Below are positions 12,601 to 21,061 of a DNA stretch of 64,000 nucleotides, piece after piece. The notes beneath the pieces were generated by a model. It ran no database searches. It worked only from the letters and a program-made list of their open reading frames with translations, and was not told where the DNA came from. Location of the stretch: positions 10,235,376 through 10,299,375 of the forward strand of contig OX393561.1 of assembly GCA_947652115.1 (NCBI GenBank). Reading direction: 5' to 3'. A program made the position numbers and the translations under genes. The stretch's first letter is position 1. Each line of letters begins with the position of its first letter. Source of the stretch: Blastomussa wellsi (lineage: Eukaryota; Cnidaria; Anthozoa; Scleractinia; Plerogyridae).

Positions 12601-15600
12601 GTTTCTGAAACTCTCACCACTGTAAGATAAAGAGTAACTGATGTCAGAAATGCAAAAAAAAATTGGGAGTCACCGACTTCGTTTTGGAGATAAAATGCCC
12701 AGAAGAACACCCTAAATCTGAAAACTCGCGCTTCGTTAGCGGATACGGCTACAGTGTCTGTAAGCACAAAAATATTGCAAATAAATCTTTGAAATGAACG
12801 TATCTCTGTCAAATGTTGTTTAAATGGACCCATAAAGTGAATTTATTCAATTGGTGTGGTTCCTTGAAGACCACATTTCCACTCGCCTAACAGCCGCAAG
12901 ATGGCAGGATTCGATGTCCTCTGGGCAGAGAACTTCAAAATTTTTGAACTTCCCACATTGATTTTTTGTTCATTTTTCTACAATCTGCCGAGAACTGTAA
13001 ATAAAATCAGTTCATGGAAAAAAAGTAGGGGTCACCGACCATTTAAGAGAGTAAACTACCAGCAAAGCTACGAAACGGCTTCTGGCCCTTTGTTTTTCCA
13101 CGGCGCGCGCTCAATGGATGACGTGGCGTGACGAATTCCGTGCGCAGTAACGATGCGCACAAACAATTAGCGCGAACGTCCTTGAACGTCCCTCTCCAAT
13201 AATAGAATACAACAGCAAATGAGCAAACATTATACCGATCAGTAAGGAGAAGATCAATTTATTCCAAGATTTATCTATTCCTGATGCGTTTTCTTGAGTC
13301 TACATCGAGCGATCCAGGCTCACTCCCTGGCCGGGGCACTGCGTTCTTGAGCAAGACACGTCATTCGTCACAGTGTGTAAATGGGTAGCGGCAAATTTAA
13401 CCTTGCGGTGGACTAGCATCCCATTCAGGGGGAGTAGAACTTCTCCTAGTCACTTAAAGCTCTGGGCTGATGGGCTAGCAGACAGTTATTTTTTGCCTTC
13501 TACATTTTTTTTTTTCAATGTAGTTTGATTACGCAAGAGATGCTGAACTGGTCAATGTTGTGAGAAAAGATTTAGCCATGGCATTGAAGTCTCTATTTCA
13601 GCATGGATTAGTAAGGGTGAGTAAACAACGACGATTTGTAAAATTTTGTAATTGTTTCCATCAGATTGGTTCGGTCCCTACGTCAATGTTTGTGTCTAAT
13701 AGAAAAGTTACATACTCGGCGCACATTTTTCCATAATTGCCAAGTTCCCCTGAATACTTAGTGGGAGTTTTAGTGGACTAATTATTAGTGCGCTGTACTC
13801 TGGGTTCAAGCCCTGGCCGGGGCAATGCGTTGTGTTCTTGGGCAAGACACTTTACTCTCACAGTGCCTCTCTCCACCCAGGTGTATAAATGGGTACCGGA
13901 GAAATAATGTTGGGGATAAACCCTGCGATGGACTAACATCCCATCCAGGGGAGGAGTAGAAATACTTCTAGTCGCTTCATGAACTCCGACGAACTCTGGT
14001 CTGATGGGCTGCTAGGCTCGTTGGCAGACCTAACTACTTCAATTCCGCATTGATCCTTTCTGTTCAAAAGATGGGAAACAGACAAACATTTTCCTCGAAG
14101 AACCTCATGACTGTCTACATCTACGTCCATAACTCGCAAAGAGTGTTTTCACATGACGTCACGGCGGCCACATTGGTGTCCCAAAACAAAGAAACAGCGG
14201 CCATATTGGTGTCCCAAAATAATCCTCCGGTAATTGAATTCTATTGTTATGAAAATATCATCTTTTGTTTCAGCAATCCAATATGGCCGCTTGTCACATG
14301 TGTGAAAATACTCTATTGGGGCAGTTCGCAAGTAGCGTAAAAAGAAATAAAAGGAAATTAACTTACAAATAGATAAAATAAATAAATTGGTGCACAGTGC
14401 TAACAAGAAAGAAAGAATAAGGAGAAGCAAAAAATCCATAACAAAGATATTAACCGTGTGGCTGTGAAATGTTCGAAAACGATGTCCTTTATTTTGTCTG
14501 TAGTCTGTTGATCACCGTCTGATATCGTCCAAGTCGCTTGTGGCGTGTATTGTCCCTACAACAAGATCATCTCTTCCCAAGCGAATGCATATTTGGGAAC
14601 TGTTTAATGAATACTACGGAATGAAGGTGAGGGAACTTTAATAGGCGCACTGTTACGAACATGAGTTCATAAACCAAGAGCCGGCCTAAAGACGTATTTA
14701 CACCAATTAAAACCTACAAATAGTAATCCAGGTTTTTTAAAAAATTACTTTACCACGTACCCAGAGGTTTACTCACTTCGAGGGTTGAGAAGATCTGGGT
14801 ACGAGATTAGCCACTTGGCTTGTATGCAGACTTTCCCTTTACCTGACAGTCATCGATATTTTTAACTGAGATGTGAACATTGAAGTGCTCTATTGGGATA
14901 CTTACTTCGACAAAATTAGCGAAAATCGGGTCAGTCGCAATAGCACACGACCTTATTTTATATCCTACAACCAAAAATGGCGCGAATTGCAATAGTTACT
15001 TCTTTAATTTGTTAAGCAACCCCTGAAGAAAATTGCGGGCGCAGTCGTTTGACGAGATAAAATGTGACCGTTGAAGTATCGAGTTTGGCACGTTGTGAAG
15101 ACGGTCAATTTTTGTCTGTTATTTCCTTGTTAGCGCGGGAAAGAATACAACTCTACTCCTGCCAGACGATTGTCCGAAGCATTTGGTATCGAGATGCATG
15201 GCACAAATGTGGTATCGGCCAAACAGGTAGAGTACAAAATGCAATCCACCGCAAGAGAAAAGATGGCGGCTGTACATTTTACCACAATACCTTGCGAACC
15301 AATCAAAGCTCACTGGGCATATAGCAAGGTATGGTTTAACGGAAGTCGTTCCCAGTACTAACAACATTGTTCTTGCCGAGTTTGAATGACCAACAACTTT
15401 TCTTTGTGTTTTTATATGGTCTTTAAGGGTTTTCGCGCACAAAGCTTTGTACCGGTAGGTAAATGTACCAGTCGCCATCTTTTTCCTTACGGTGGATTGT
15501 TGTTACCGTCAAATTCAGTGATAAGCGACCCGTTGAATCAAAACTCTTGCGAGCAGTTGGCGACAGGCTTCCGTCAATCAAAAATTTTAAATCGACGAGG

Positions 15601-18600
15601 TTTGATTATATAAACGCCTTCGAAGGGTTTGTTTAAACAAACGCTTTCCATTAGTATTAGGTCATTAATAAGGTTTGATTGACGGAAGACTCTCGCTAAC
15701 TTATCGAAGGATCGCGTATGACTGAATTTAGTGGTAAAAAAATCCGTCTCCGAGCAATCTTTGTTAAATAAGAGATTAATTACACGATTTTATCATATGG
15801 CCGTGTCTCGCAAGGACTGGGAACTACTGAATTCACGAATTTGATTGGCTAAAATCGATATTGACCGCGGTCCAGATTTTCCAATTTTGACCGGCATCTA
15901 GACGGATCATGTTCGCTTTGTGATTGGTTTGAAAAATTGGCGCCACTTTCGAAACCAATCAAGTAAAACCAAAACCAATCGTGGCTCGCGCGTGCACGTT
16001 TTTTCCCGCGCCTGGTGCTGCTGGCAACGTGGATTTGCTTGAGTCTTGATTGGTTCATTGTATTGTCTACGTCTTCTGTGATTGGCCAGAATGATTACTG
16101 TGTGGTTTTGGTTTTTGCGACACTTAATTGAGAACTGCTCTTATTCTCATTGTTGATGGTGATTGTGTTGTTCTCTTCAGACCCTGTTGAGAACACTCCA
16201 CAGAATAAAAACTACACACGAGCCCTGCCGACGGAGCATGGATGCCATGGTGATTATCGAGATTATATTTTATTTGAATTTATATCAGCGCAAAGGGAGA
16301 AGGAGATTGCTTTCTAGGGTCACCTTATCGACTACTGTGTCGTCACGCAACGGTTCTACTTGGATTAGAGAGGCGTGACGGTCCAATAGACCTTTCCTGC
16401 ATATGCTCCAGTGATTACGAACAGTGCAGTCGAGACTGGAACGGAAATTATATGAAAATTGTCCACCTCAGCCTCGACTTGAGACCATTGTTCATGGCAT
16501 CGAGGCGTACTGCGAGAAAGGTCTAATTGTGCTAGCAAGACTAATTTTAGGGCCTGTTTACATGGTAAATGTTAGCCCGGGGAAGGGAGAGGGGCGGCGG
16601 CGATTGTCAGCAGGGTTGAACTTAACCCTTTTCGTGGCCGAAAACACTACCCCTGTGTAAGTCCAAGCTCGCAGATTGTGGACCATTGGGAAACTCGGCT
16701 GGAAATTCAAGCTAAGGCTGAGATTCAGCTCGGGCTAAAAAAACTCATCATGCAATCGTAAAAACCTTATTAAGAAAATCTGTTTTGGAAGCGAGTTGAA
16801 ATTTCAACCTGACTAACCGGACTGGAATTTCTCCATGTAATCTAAACCTTTACTTTTTCCCTGTTATGTAGCCTTCAGAGTTACACGTAGGCCGAGAAGA
16901 CGGCTGACACGACATTGAACTGCTGTTTCGCAGAAATCATTAAATGACCTCATAACGGGTTCAGCAAGCGGAGTCCTTAATATATTGTTGCAGGCACATA
17001 AGTTTAACAATATTTATCGCTGGAAAGCGCTAATCTGTAAAAATATCAAACGCTGTTATTGTTTAGTAACGACATCACTTGTTTGTAATTTCCTTTACAG
17101 TTTAAATCGTTGGTGTGCGCTGGAATAAAGTAAGTTGAATTTAGTTGATAGAGTAATTCCTGGCTGTTCAAAGGGTGGAAAACGGTAGCTATCCGATGCA
17201 CTATCCAGTGGATGAGGGTTGGGAAACATACTACGCTAGCACTGGATAGTGATCTGATCTATCCAGTATATAGCGTTATCCAGCCTTTGAACAACCAGGG
17301 CTAAGTGTTCAGTTTTGTCACCGACGAGTATGGGACAGAGAAAACATCAGAGTCCCTCGTTTGGAGGATGCGCGTCACATGTAAACCTCGTAGTTAGGCT
17401 AGCTCATCAAGAGTTCTCCCGAGCTCAGCTGGTTAGAGCGCCCGACCGATAGCTGGAAGATTATGGGTCCAAATCCCGTGGGGGAATTAGATTTTTTCTT
17501 TGTCCCGTGCTTTTGAAAAAACTGAACGTTTTATCTTTGTCATTTATTTACCGAACTGAAAATTTACCATGTTTCATTATTTAATGTTCCTTTGACACTC
17601 TTCAGTGCATGCGTGGCGATTTGATTTCTGGTTGGACGGATCAGAAATCAAATTTAATCATGCGATTGAAATTATTTTTCCATCGACCTCGTGAGGCTTG
17701 CAAAGATTATTTGTGATAGTTCGCAGCTCTCTAGAACCTCTAATTTCATTGGATCTTAATAGCACGCAGCTCTATTGTTTTAGGGCTAGGGTCCATTGTT
17801 ACTGTTGTTTGTTTATCACTTTTTCAGCCAATACTGTGGGACCTTGTAAAGAGCTGCGTACCGCTCCGATTATTTGGTCATTTGTGCAAGTTATAAACGG
17901 AATATATTGCTTGTATTTTTGTATGAGCATCATCAAGAAAGTATAACAATAAAAAAAAAAAGATTTTGCTCGAGAGGTGATACACAAAGCGGCTCGGGAC
18001 GAAAGCTAAAAGAAAGGAATGACGCTCGACAAACAGGGTTTCGAGGGCACGTGGAAACTACAAAACAATTACAGAAGGCCACGGTGGTTCGTGTCAGCCT
18101 TCAGTGCGCAGCCAAATTTCTTTTGGTTAAAAGACTTTCTACGTTAAGGCTGCGAGTAGCCCCTCATTTTCGTGTTTCGTCGTCATACGAAGGGTTTTGG
18201 ACGCTATGGGGTACGTCCACTCGGCCAGCCCTTCATGTCTGCGCATGGATTATAATGTTTCTCCGCTTGTTTCCTGCAGTCAAAAAAGGCTCACCCACTG
18301 GTGCCGTCTCATGGCCAAGAGCTCTTCACTTGTAGAGGAACATTACCAAACATGGTCTTATGTTCTTAAAACAGGTATGGATCCTAATAAAGTACAGTGT
18401 GTCATACAAAGTGATATTGGGCTTCGCAGCACTCGGTATAAACTCGGAATATGACTTCTAGTCTAAGCAATACTCAAAGTTTTAGAACTCGTTCGCGCAA
18501 AATAGTATTTCGTTCGCTCTGTTTCATGTTGGGCTGCTCACTGGAAAGTCATGAAATTTTAAGTACGGGTCGTGGAAAGTGTTGGAAAATGATTTTGATC

Positions 18601-19976
18601 AGTTGCACTTAGGTTAAGGTGTGTTTGACAAGAAAATGGGGTTGAAGGTAGTCAAAATCAAAAACTAAGGAAGTCACAATAAAAAAGATATGAATTATTT
18701 CATATTATCATATGGCCGTGTCTCACGTGGACTGGAAACTAGCGAATTCGCGAATTTGATTGGCTAAAGTAGATATTCACCGCGGTCTAGATTTTCCAAT
18801 CTAGACCGGCATCTAGACCGGTTGCAGTTTGGGGTCAGAAAGTTACAAACAAAACAGGAACACATTGTCTCCTTTTTGTCTAAAAATACTAAATGGAAAA
18901 TTATGAAAGCTTGACAAGAGTAAAAAGTAAAGATAGGACCAAATTTTTGCAATTTGAAGTTCAGCTGATCGGCGTTCGCAAGCAAAATGTCAGCGAGAAC
19001 GAAGCAGTGGCGTTAGCAAATTTAAGTTTCCGTTTGGCCATATAATAAACATCTTATTAACCGAGCTTAGTCGGTCTGTATGGGAGAATCTTGACCTCGG
19101 TCGTGAGTATACAGACCTCACTGCGTTCGGTCTGTACTCACGACCGAGGTCAAGATTCTCCCATACAGACCTCCCGCTCGGTTAATAAGAGCTAATACTT
19201 AACGTCCAAAAAAAAATTAGGTTGGCCCAATTTAGGTTGTGGGCATTTGTGCAAGATCCTGAAAAATTTATGGAATTTCGAAAACTCAAAAGAGTATTAA
19301 TAAACCCTGGCATACAACGAACGCAAAAAGAACGGCGAGTATGCGGAGCGCGTTGGGGTGGGACGGTGACAGGCGAAAGGCAATATGTCTACCTCTTTGC
19401 AAAAACAGGAGACTGTTCGCAGGCTTTTAATGAACGTACGCGCTTGCTTCTAGTTCAGTCTTGTTTACCTTGCATTGAACCACTGATAGATAGAGAGGTC
19501 GTGAACATTCTAGATGTTATTGTAATATATCAAACACTCGAGACTGTTTGACTGGAATATCCAAACACCGAGACGAGGTTTGAAGATACGACGCGCAGCG
19601 GAGTATTTTTGACGAAATTTGGATCTGTCTCGAGTGTTTGTTATATCTTTTCAATGGAAACAAAAATTAAGGTGCAAACGAAGAAATACAATCGTAAAAT
19701 CTATGCTAATTTAAATCTCCGTCCTGTCACGATATGACTTTCTTTGTTGTAACTTCATGAATTATTGGAGAATTGGCCGTTCGTTCTAGAATTTTCCTCT
19801 AGGTGGCTCAGGTCGCTTACGAATCTAATCATCTATAATTTTTATTACTTTTGCTTTTAGGAATGGACGAAGCATTAGAGCACCTAGAGCGCTTAAATGA
19901 GTATAATTTTCATATTCCTGAAGACCTGGCTATCAGACATCTAACGAAAATCAATGATGCCTTCGGAGACACTTGA
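1914..19976 (+). CDS. RUNDC1: RUNDC1 orthologue, RUN domain-containing protein 1 (3' 16 exons; 5' end off window)
   Basis: Sixteen exons joined by GT/AG sites in consistent phase give 455 codons ending at TGA 19974-19976. The order matches the C-terminal three quarters of animal RUNDC1: a coiled-coil part (EELVKQLTTQIADLERF, exon 4), an acidic linker with PPIPETPEQ (exon 6), LRDASLAIIKRALAILQ then SQFGCTGKQI (exons 7-8), a low-complexity linker with an RRRRIR patch (exon 9), and the RUN domain (exons 10-16) with ELVNVVRKDLAMAL, HIWELFNEYY, TPARRLSEAF, SLVEEHYQTWSYV and the C-terminal LAIRHLTKINDAF. RUN domains act as small-GTPase or motor adaptors; RUNDC1 itself has been tied to p53 and to autophagy, which the sequence does not show. 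The first exon begins with one base completing a codon from upstream, so the N-terminus lies left of base 1. Orthology is from remembered family sequence. Confidence 0.93.
2063..2105 (+). CDS. RUNDC1: RUNDC1 exon
   Basis: Reads S-NDDVRKNVDNAIGE after joining AG from the previous exon. The acceptor is a T-run plus ag and the donor gtagga. It aligns with the vertebrate segment EELRQRVDAAVAQ. Confidence 0.85.
2112..2640 (+). mobile_element. LINE 3' fragment (RT C-terminus plus tail)
   Basis: An open frame to TGA at 2408-2410 contains RTSTFQKSFFIRTTRIWNLL, the C-terminal motif seen after the RT domain of many non-LTR retrotransposons. It is followed by a (GTT)n tract at 2551-2580 and an AATAAAATAAAATAAATAAA tail. 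A 5'-truncated copy in a RUNDC1 intron, sense to the gene. Confidence 0.7.
2792..3126. mobile_element. TTAA-flanked MITE
   Basis: Ends TTAAAGGGACACCGTCACGC and the inverse of GCGTGACAATGTCCCTTTAA. The TTAA at both edges fits the target duplication of piggyBac-type transposons. No transposase remains. Confidence 0.75.
3369..3697 (+). mobile_element. 5'-truncated Penelope-like element (copy A) with GIY-YIG C-terminus
   Basis: Flanked by the direct repeat AGATTAATGCA (3358-3368 and 3698-3708), a target-site duplication. The 5' part is an open frame to TAA at 3508-3510 ending RKTLEQKFIFQIGTLNPHGI then NERFSFN. That is the typical C-terminus of PLE GIY-YIG endonucleases (EQ-x-I-x-x-L-x-T-L-x-P-x-G-x-N). 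The 3' part holds the hammerhead-like block (CCGACGA, CTCGAAACGTC) and the terminal hairpin TTATCAACCCAGTTGATAA. Confidence 0.8.
3980..4490. repeat. Two inverted tRNA-like heads around a MITE copy
   Basis: 4378-4450 (+) has AGTTCAGTTGGTAGAAC and AGATTCTAATCCT, resembling A and B boxes, then TTTTCAGGCTTCTTTATTCC. The inverse at 3988-4060 has GGGCTCGAATCCCATTG and the same TTTTTTCAGGCTTCTTTATTCC tail. They look like two inverted copies of a short tRNA-derived SINE, enclosing the MITE at 4108-4352. Confidence 0.55.
4108..4352 (+). mobile_element. AAGATGGCG-ended MITE (copy 1)
   Basis: Homologous to 15242-15498 (inverted) and 45237-45372. It shares GGTACATTTACCTA, TAAAAACACAAA, AATGTTGTTAG, GGAACGACTTCCGTT and ends GCCGCCATCTTTTT. 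Its left end is eroded. The copies keep one frame open (see findings). Confidence 0.7.
4582..4605 (+). CDS. RUNDC1: RUNDC1 24-bp microexon
   Basis: Exactly eight codons (LMHPVKTK), phase 0 on both sides, acceptor atttatcag and donor gtatgt. It aligns with IVNPARVK of the vertebrate protein. It is isolated in about 3.3 kb of repeat-filled intron. Confidence 0.85.
5053..5239. mobile_element. Full-length palindromic MITE
   Basis: The arms match along nearly the whole length. The left begins AAGGGTGTGTTCCTTTGGGG and the right ends CCCAAAGGAACGCACCCT; the centre meets at GGCGAATCC and GGATTCGCC. It could fold into a roughly 90-bp hairpin. No protein is encoded. Confidence 0.8.
5384..5450 (+). CDS. 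RUNDC1: RUNDC1 coiled-coil exon
   Basis: Reads EELVKQLTTQIADLERF then VTFLQ, ending one base into a codon; this is the most diagnostic coiled-coil segment of the family. The acceptor is cctttttag and the donor gtttgt. Confidence 0.93.
6154..7452 (-). pseudogene. LINE reverse transcriptase frame
   Basis: About 430 codons. Motifs run in order: VLERLIHKQL, QSGFRRMHSTETAV, KAFDTVDHDILLSK, SGVPQGSILGPLLF, NMYADDTVLY, LNVSKTKCVLF, FKYLGVVFDNF. Between DILLSK and NYFTGRKQF the usual 15-20 residues (typically containing a WF-x-x-YL segment) are missing, so this copy probably lost RT activity by deletion as well as by frameshift. Confidence 0.85.
7370..8596 (-). pseudogene. LINE endonuclease frame with 2A-like motif
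   Basis: About 400 codons. The leader MAYCLCLSLLLSSG (first codon is TTG) precedes NVERNPGP at residues 15-22. The EN domain spans roughly residues 35-240: HLNVRSL, LSLNETWLD, GDMNFDLK, PVGFSDHS. A conserved linker (VPWLTREVKQLMNERD) follows, then the frame breaks. The canonical 2A core has Asp where this has Asn (N-V-E-R-NPGP). Confidence 0.85.
9120..9220 (+). CDS. RUNDC1: RUNDC1 exon
   Basis: Completes a Gly codon with the previous exon, then reads EVENAEERTERAKACPCPVH and a basic tail ending DRLR. The acceptor is gttacag and the donor gtaatt. The Cys-rich and basic content resembles the variable linker of vertebrate RUNDC1. Confidence 0.85.
9488..9694. mobile_element. Penelope-like element, head-to-head copy (B)
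   Basis: Two truncated PLE 3' ends point away from a shared GAATCGATTC centre near 9540. The right arm is full length to TTAGAAACTTACCCCCT. A perfect 14-bp duplication CTATCGGACACTAA flanks it (9474-9487 and 9695-9708), showing one insertion event. Confidence 0.85.
9887..10024 (+). CDS. RUNDC1: RUNDC1 acidic linker exon
   Basis: 46 codons, phase 0: GKDSVNELDYPCDYS... to VPPIPETPEQIRSK. The acceptor is ttctatag and the donor gtatga. It is acidic at first and proline-rich at the end. Confidence 0.85.
10801..10868 (+). CDS. RUNDC1: RUNDC1 exon
   Basis: KLRDASLAIIKRALAILQLF then AI plus two bases. It matches the vertebrate helix before SQFGC. The acceptor is cccaagcag and the donor gtaagg. Confidence 0.9.
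11023..11147. mobile_element. Palindromic foldback element
   Basis: Arms TATATAACAATTATTCCATG / CATGGAATAATTGTTATATA are nearly perfect for about 60 bp each. The apex is AACGAGCGCGTTGCGCGAGTT. A decayed relative with similar pieces lies at about 10098-10200. Confidence 0.8.
11908..11985 (+). CDS. RUNDC1: RUNDC1 exon
   Basis: SQFGCTGKQIQEQIIKK then ATSVAAPGY. The SQFGC-TG-QI signature is shared with vertebrate RUNDC1. The acceptor is gtgtttttcag and the donor gtaaga. Confidence 0.92.
12192..12381 (+). CDS. RUNDC1: RUNDC1 low-complexity linker exon
   Basis: 63 codons plus a completing base, starting EHLAQLQQAVLKIIDIK, then a Ser/Pro/Glu-rich stretch with QSPTVVQRRRRIRTSS. The basic patch between Ser-rich runs looks like a phosphorylation-prone linker (inference). 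The donor is AGG then gtaaga. Confidence 0.9.
12587..13186. mobile_element. MITE with short TTAA-type ends
   Basis: The left end TTAAGGACGTTCACG pairs with the right end CGCGAACGTCCTTGAA. Edge TTAA is intact on the left and mutated on the right. The 0.6-kb interior has no significant ORF. It lies between RUNDC1 exons 12192-12381 and 13524-13616. Confidence 0.6.
13310..13500 (+). repeat. tRNA-derived SINE, head-truncated (copy 3)
   Basis: Contains CTGGCCGGGGCACTGCG, GAGCAAGACACGTCA, AAATGGGTAGCGGCAAATT, GGACTAGCATCCCATTCAGG and CTGGGCTGATGGGCTAGC. The tRNA-like head is mostly lost. Confidence 0.75.
13524..13616 (+). CDS. RUNDC1: RUNDC1 RUN domain exon, start of domain
   Basis: FDYARDAELVNVVRKDLAMA then LKSLFQHGL(VR), the first helix of the RUN domain. 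Two good donors lie six bases apart, gtaagg at 13611 and gtgagt at 13617. The exon may therefore end at 13610 or 13616; both keep frame and differ only by Val-Arg. Confidence 0.9.
13765..14040 (+). repeat. tRNA-derived SINE (copy 4)
   Basis: Head TTAGTGCGCTGTACTC and GGGTTCAAGCCC (B box), then TTGGGCAAGACACTTTACTC, CACCCAGGTGTATAAATGGG and GACTAACATCCCATCCAGG. Only 265 bp downstream of copy 3, in the same orientation. Confidence 0.8.
14504..14626 (+). CDS. RUNDC1: RUNDC1 RUN domain exon
   Basis: 41 codons, phase 0, including SLVACIVPTT and HIWELFNEYYGMK, the W-x-L-F core of the RUN domain. The acceptor is ttgtctgtag and the donor gtgagg. Confidence 0.93.
14640..15133. other. RUNDC1: RUNDC1 intron, nothing recognised
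   Basis: Unique-looking intron sequence between two RUN-domain exons. I see no element with paired ends. Confidence 0.4.
15134..15226 (+). CDS. RUNDC1: RUNDC1 RUN domain exon
   Basis: RGKEYNSTPARRLSEAFGIE then MHGTNVVSAKQ, matching the SPARKLSQSF segment of vertebrates. The acceptor is ccttgttag and the donor gtagag. A MITE begins 15 bp past the donor. Confidence 0.92.
15242..15498 (-). mobile_element. AAGATGGCG-ended MITE (copy 2)
   Basis: Inverted ends CAATCCACCGCAAG...AAAGATGGCGGC and the inverse of GTCGCCATCTTTTTCC...GGTGGATTG. It is homologous to the copies at 4.1 and 45.2 kb. It begins 15 bp after the splice donor of the exon at 15134-15226. Confidence 0.8.
15790..15920 (+). repeat. 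Fragment of TATCATATGGCC repeat
   Basis: ATCATATGGCCGTGTCTC, GACTGGGAACTA, AATTTGATTGGCTAAA and CCGCGGTC-AGATTTTCCAA recur at 18704-18840. The right end is missing here. Confidence 0.65.
16181..16249 (+). CDS. RUNDC1: RUNDC1 RUN domain exon
   Basis: TLLRTLHRIKTTHEPCRRSM then DAM. It aligns with SLLTAIHMVLTEHDPFKRS. The acceptor is ttctcttcag; the donor gtgatt is weak but is the only one that keeps frame with the next exon. Confidence 0.85.
16382..16531. mobile_element. Probable short MITE
   Basis: CAATAGACCTTTC on the left is inverted as GAAAGGTCTAATTG on the right, about 150 bp apart. The interior arms pair poorly, so this is tentative. Confidence 0.4.
16548..16850. mobile_element. Possible hAT-like MITE, decayed
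   Basis: GGGCCTGTTTACATGG on the left and CCATGTAATCTAAACC on the right are partial inverse matches. The end sequence resembles common hAT-type MITE termini, but divergence makes this weak. Confidence 0.3.
17101..17129 (+). CDS. RUNDC1: RUNDC1 29-bp microexon
   Basis: FKSLVCAGI plus AA, which with T of the next exon gives Asn. It aligns with LKALVCMALN. The acceptor is tcctttacag and the donor gtaagt. Confidence 0.88.
17158..17299. mobile_element. Palindromic MITE
   Basis: The left CCTGGCTGTTCAAAGGGTGG and the right CCTTTGAACAACCAGG are inverse. Internal blocks CTATCCAGTGGAT and GCACTGGATAG also pair. Located 29 bp past the 29-bp exon. Confidence 0.7.
17414..17486 (+). pseudogene. tRNA-like gene relic with Pol III terminator
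   Basis: A 73-base cloverleaf can be drawn: acceptor TTCTCCC / GGGGGAA (7 bp with one wobble), D arm GCTC-AGCTGGTTA-GAGC, T arm ATGGG-TCCAAAT-CCCGT. The anticodon stem keeps only three of five pairs, position 33 is C instead of U and the nominal anticodon is GAT. That argues against a working tRNA. T6 at 17492-17497 would terminate Pol III. It is probably a tRNA pseudogene or SINE head. Confidence 0.55.
18280..18374 (+). CDS. RUNDC1: RUNDC1 RUN domain exon
   Basis: QKRLTHWCRLMAKSSSLVEE then HYQTWSYVLKT. The SL-E-HYQ-WSY signature is diagnostic of RUNDC1. The acceptor is ttcctgcag and the donor gtatgg. Confidence 0.95.
18704..19046. mobile_element. MITE with TTATNATATGGCC-type ends
   Basis: Left TTATCATATGGCC and right GGCCATATAATAA are inverse. 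The left interior matches the fragment at 15790. The elements at 22107-22440 have the same type of ends. Confidence 0.6.
19052..19190. mobile_element. Near-perfect palindromic foldback element
   Basis: TCTTATTAACCGAGC...GCTCGGTTAATAAGA, with long inner arms GTATGGGAGAATCTTGACCT / AGGTCAAGATTCTCCCATAC. The apex is CCTCACTGCGTTCGGTC. It abuts the preceding MITE. Confidence 0.85.
19526..19780 (+). mobile_element. Foldback element, family F2 (copy 1)
   Basis: ATATCAAACACTCGAGACTG and CTGTCTCGAGTGTTTGTTAT form arms around CGACGCGCAGCGGAGTATTT. The 130 bp downstream also match the copy at 50475-50770, so the mobile unit is larger than the palindrome. It lies just 5' of the last RUNDC1 exon. Confidence 0.75.
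19861..19976 (+). CDS. RUNDC1: RUNDC1 terminal coding exon
   Basis: GMDEALEHLERLNEYNFHIP then EDLAIRHLTKINDAFGDT and TGA. It matches the vertebrate C-terminus ending KNIKDAF. The acceptor is ttgcttttag. Confidence 0.95.
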
Positions 19977-20690
19977 ATGAATACAAATAAGAAAAAATAC
20001 AAACTGATAAATAATTTCCAATGGCGGGTTTTTTAGCGTCTGGTTAAGTTAAGAAAAAATTGTCTGTTGTTTTCTTTTATTTGCATCTGTTACGGAAAGA
20101 GCATTTTGTTTCTGTTGATATTTTAAGTTGGCAGGAGCTTTGGGCAGAAGCAAAGTCATTTTTCCGTTTCAGATTGACGTGAAAGTTTTCACGGTTTTTT
20201 TTTTTTGGAATTTCCTTTTTTCTTCGAAGTTCGGACTCTTAATTGACTCTGTGTGTTACTGCAAAGTGTTTTCCCAGGTGTAATTACTTTTGTATATTTT
20301 TGCTTTCATTTCATTTTCTATTTTCACGTTAATTCGTGAGTATATATTATTTCTAAAGCTGTTGGTAGACGTTTCACACAGTTATGTGTATATTATGACA
20401 AAATGCAAATGACAGTCTTTTTTCCAAGAAAACACGCGACAACTGAATTAATTGTAAATGAAAATATTCATTAAAACATTCTCGTGTATGGTGTAATATC
20501 ACTGATAATATTTAAGTAATATCCTCACTAAGATAACGGTAGTAAAACTGTTTAACTATACGGATTGTATTCGCCGTAATGAAATATAATGAATCGGGAA
20601 CTGTATGGTGTATGTATTATTGTACGGAATAGAATTGATGTAAAAGCAATACATTTAAAAGTGGTTTGACATGTCAATAAAATGAATAAA
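19977..20690 (+). other. RUNDC1: RUNDC1 3' UTR with two AATAAA signals
   Basis: T- and A-rich sequence without ORFs follows the stop codon. AATAAA occurs at 20676-20681 and 20685-20690, the likely polyadenylation signals, giving a 3' UTR near 0.7 kb. No other gene signal is visible here. Confidence 0.6.
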
Positions 20691-21060
20691 CGGTAACGAA
20701 ACAAGTTCCATAGGGAATTTTTTTTGCATGATTTCCAGAAACTAAAGGTCGTATGACGGGAATGTACTAGCAGGACGAAAAATATTGAAAAAACATTTCT
20801 TTTTCATCTGGTCTCCTTCTGGGGGTGGAATTACTCGCGAGTTTTGTTTATCGTCGCTTTACGCATGCATTTCGCGTGTTACGCGTCCTTACAGTGCAAG
20901 ATGAATAGTTTTGCATAGCTGCAAATACATTTTTGCGCATATGACGAGTGGCCAACAAAGAGGCTCGAAAGCGTTTCCCACTGTTATAGTGCTTGTATAA
21001 CGATCCATGATTACAGAAAAGTGCTTATGATCATTCGGGCAGAGTATGAATAGATTTAGA
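20691..21060. other. Intergenic, nothing recognised
   Basis: No ORF, repeat pair or RNA gene is apparent in this stretch past the RUNDC1 polyadenylation signals. Confidence 0.4.
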
Positions 21061-21061
21061 A

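Noticed and set aside
15849..16058. Minus-strand ORF with QSRLKQIHVASSTRRGKK
   Set aside because: Lies in repeat sequence and RUNDC1 intron; no homologue recognised and no splice partners.
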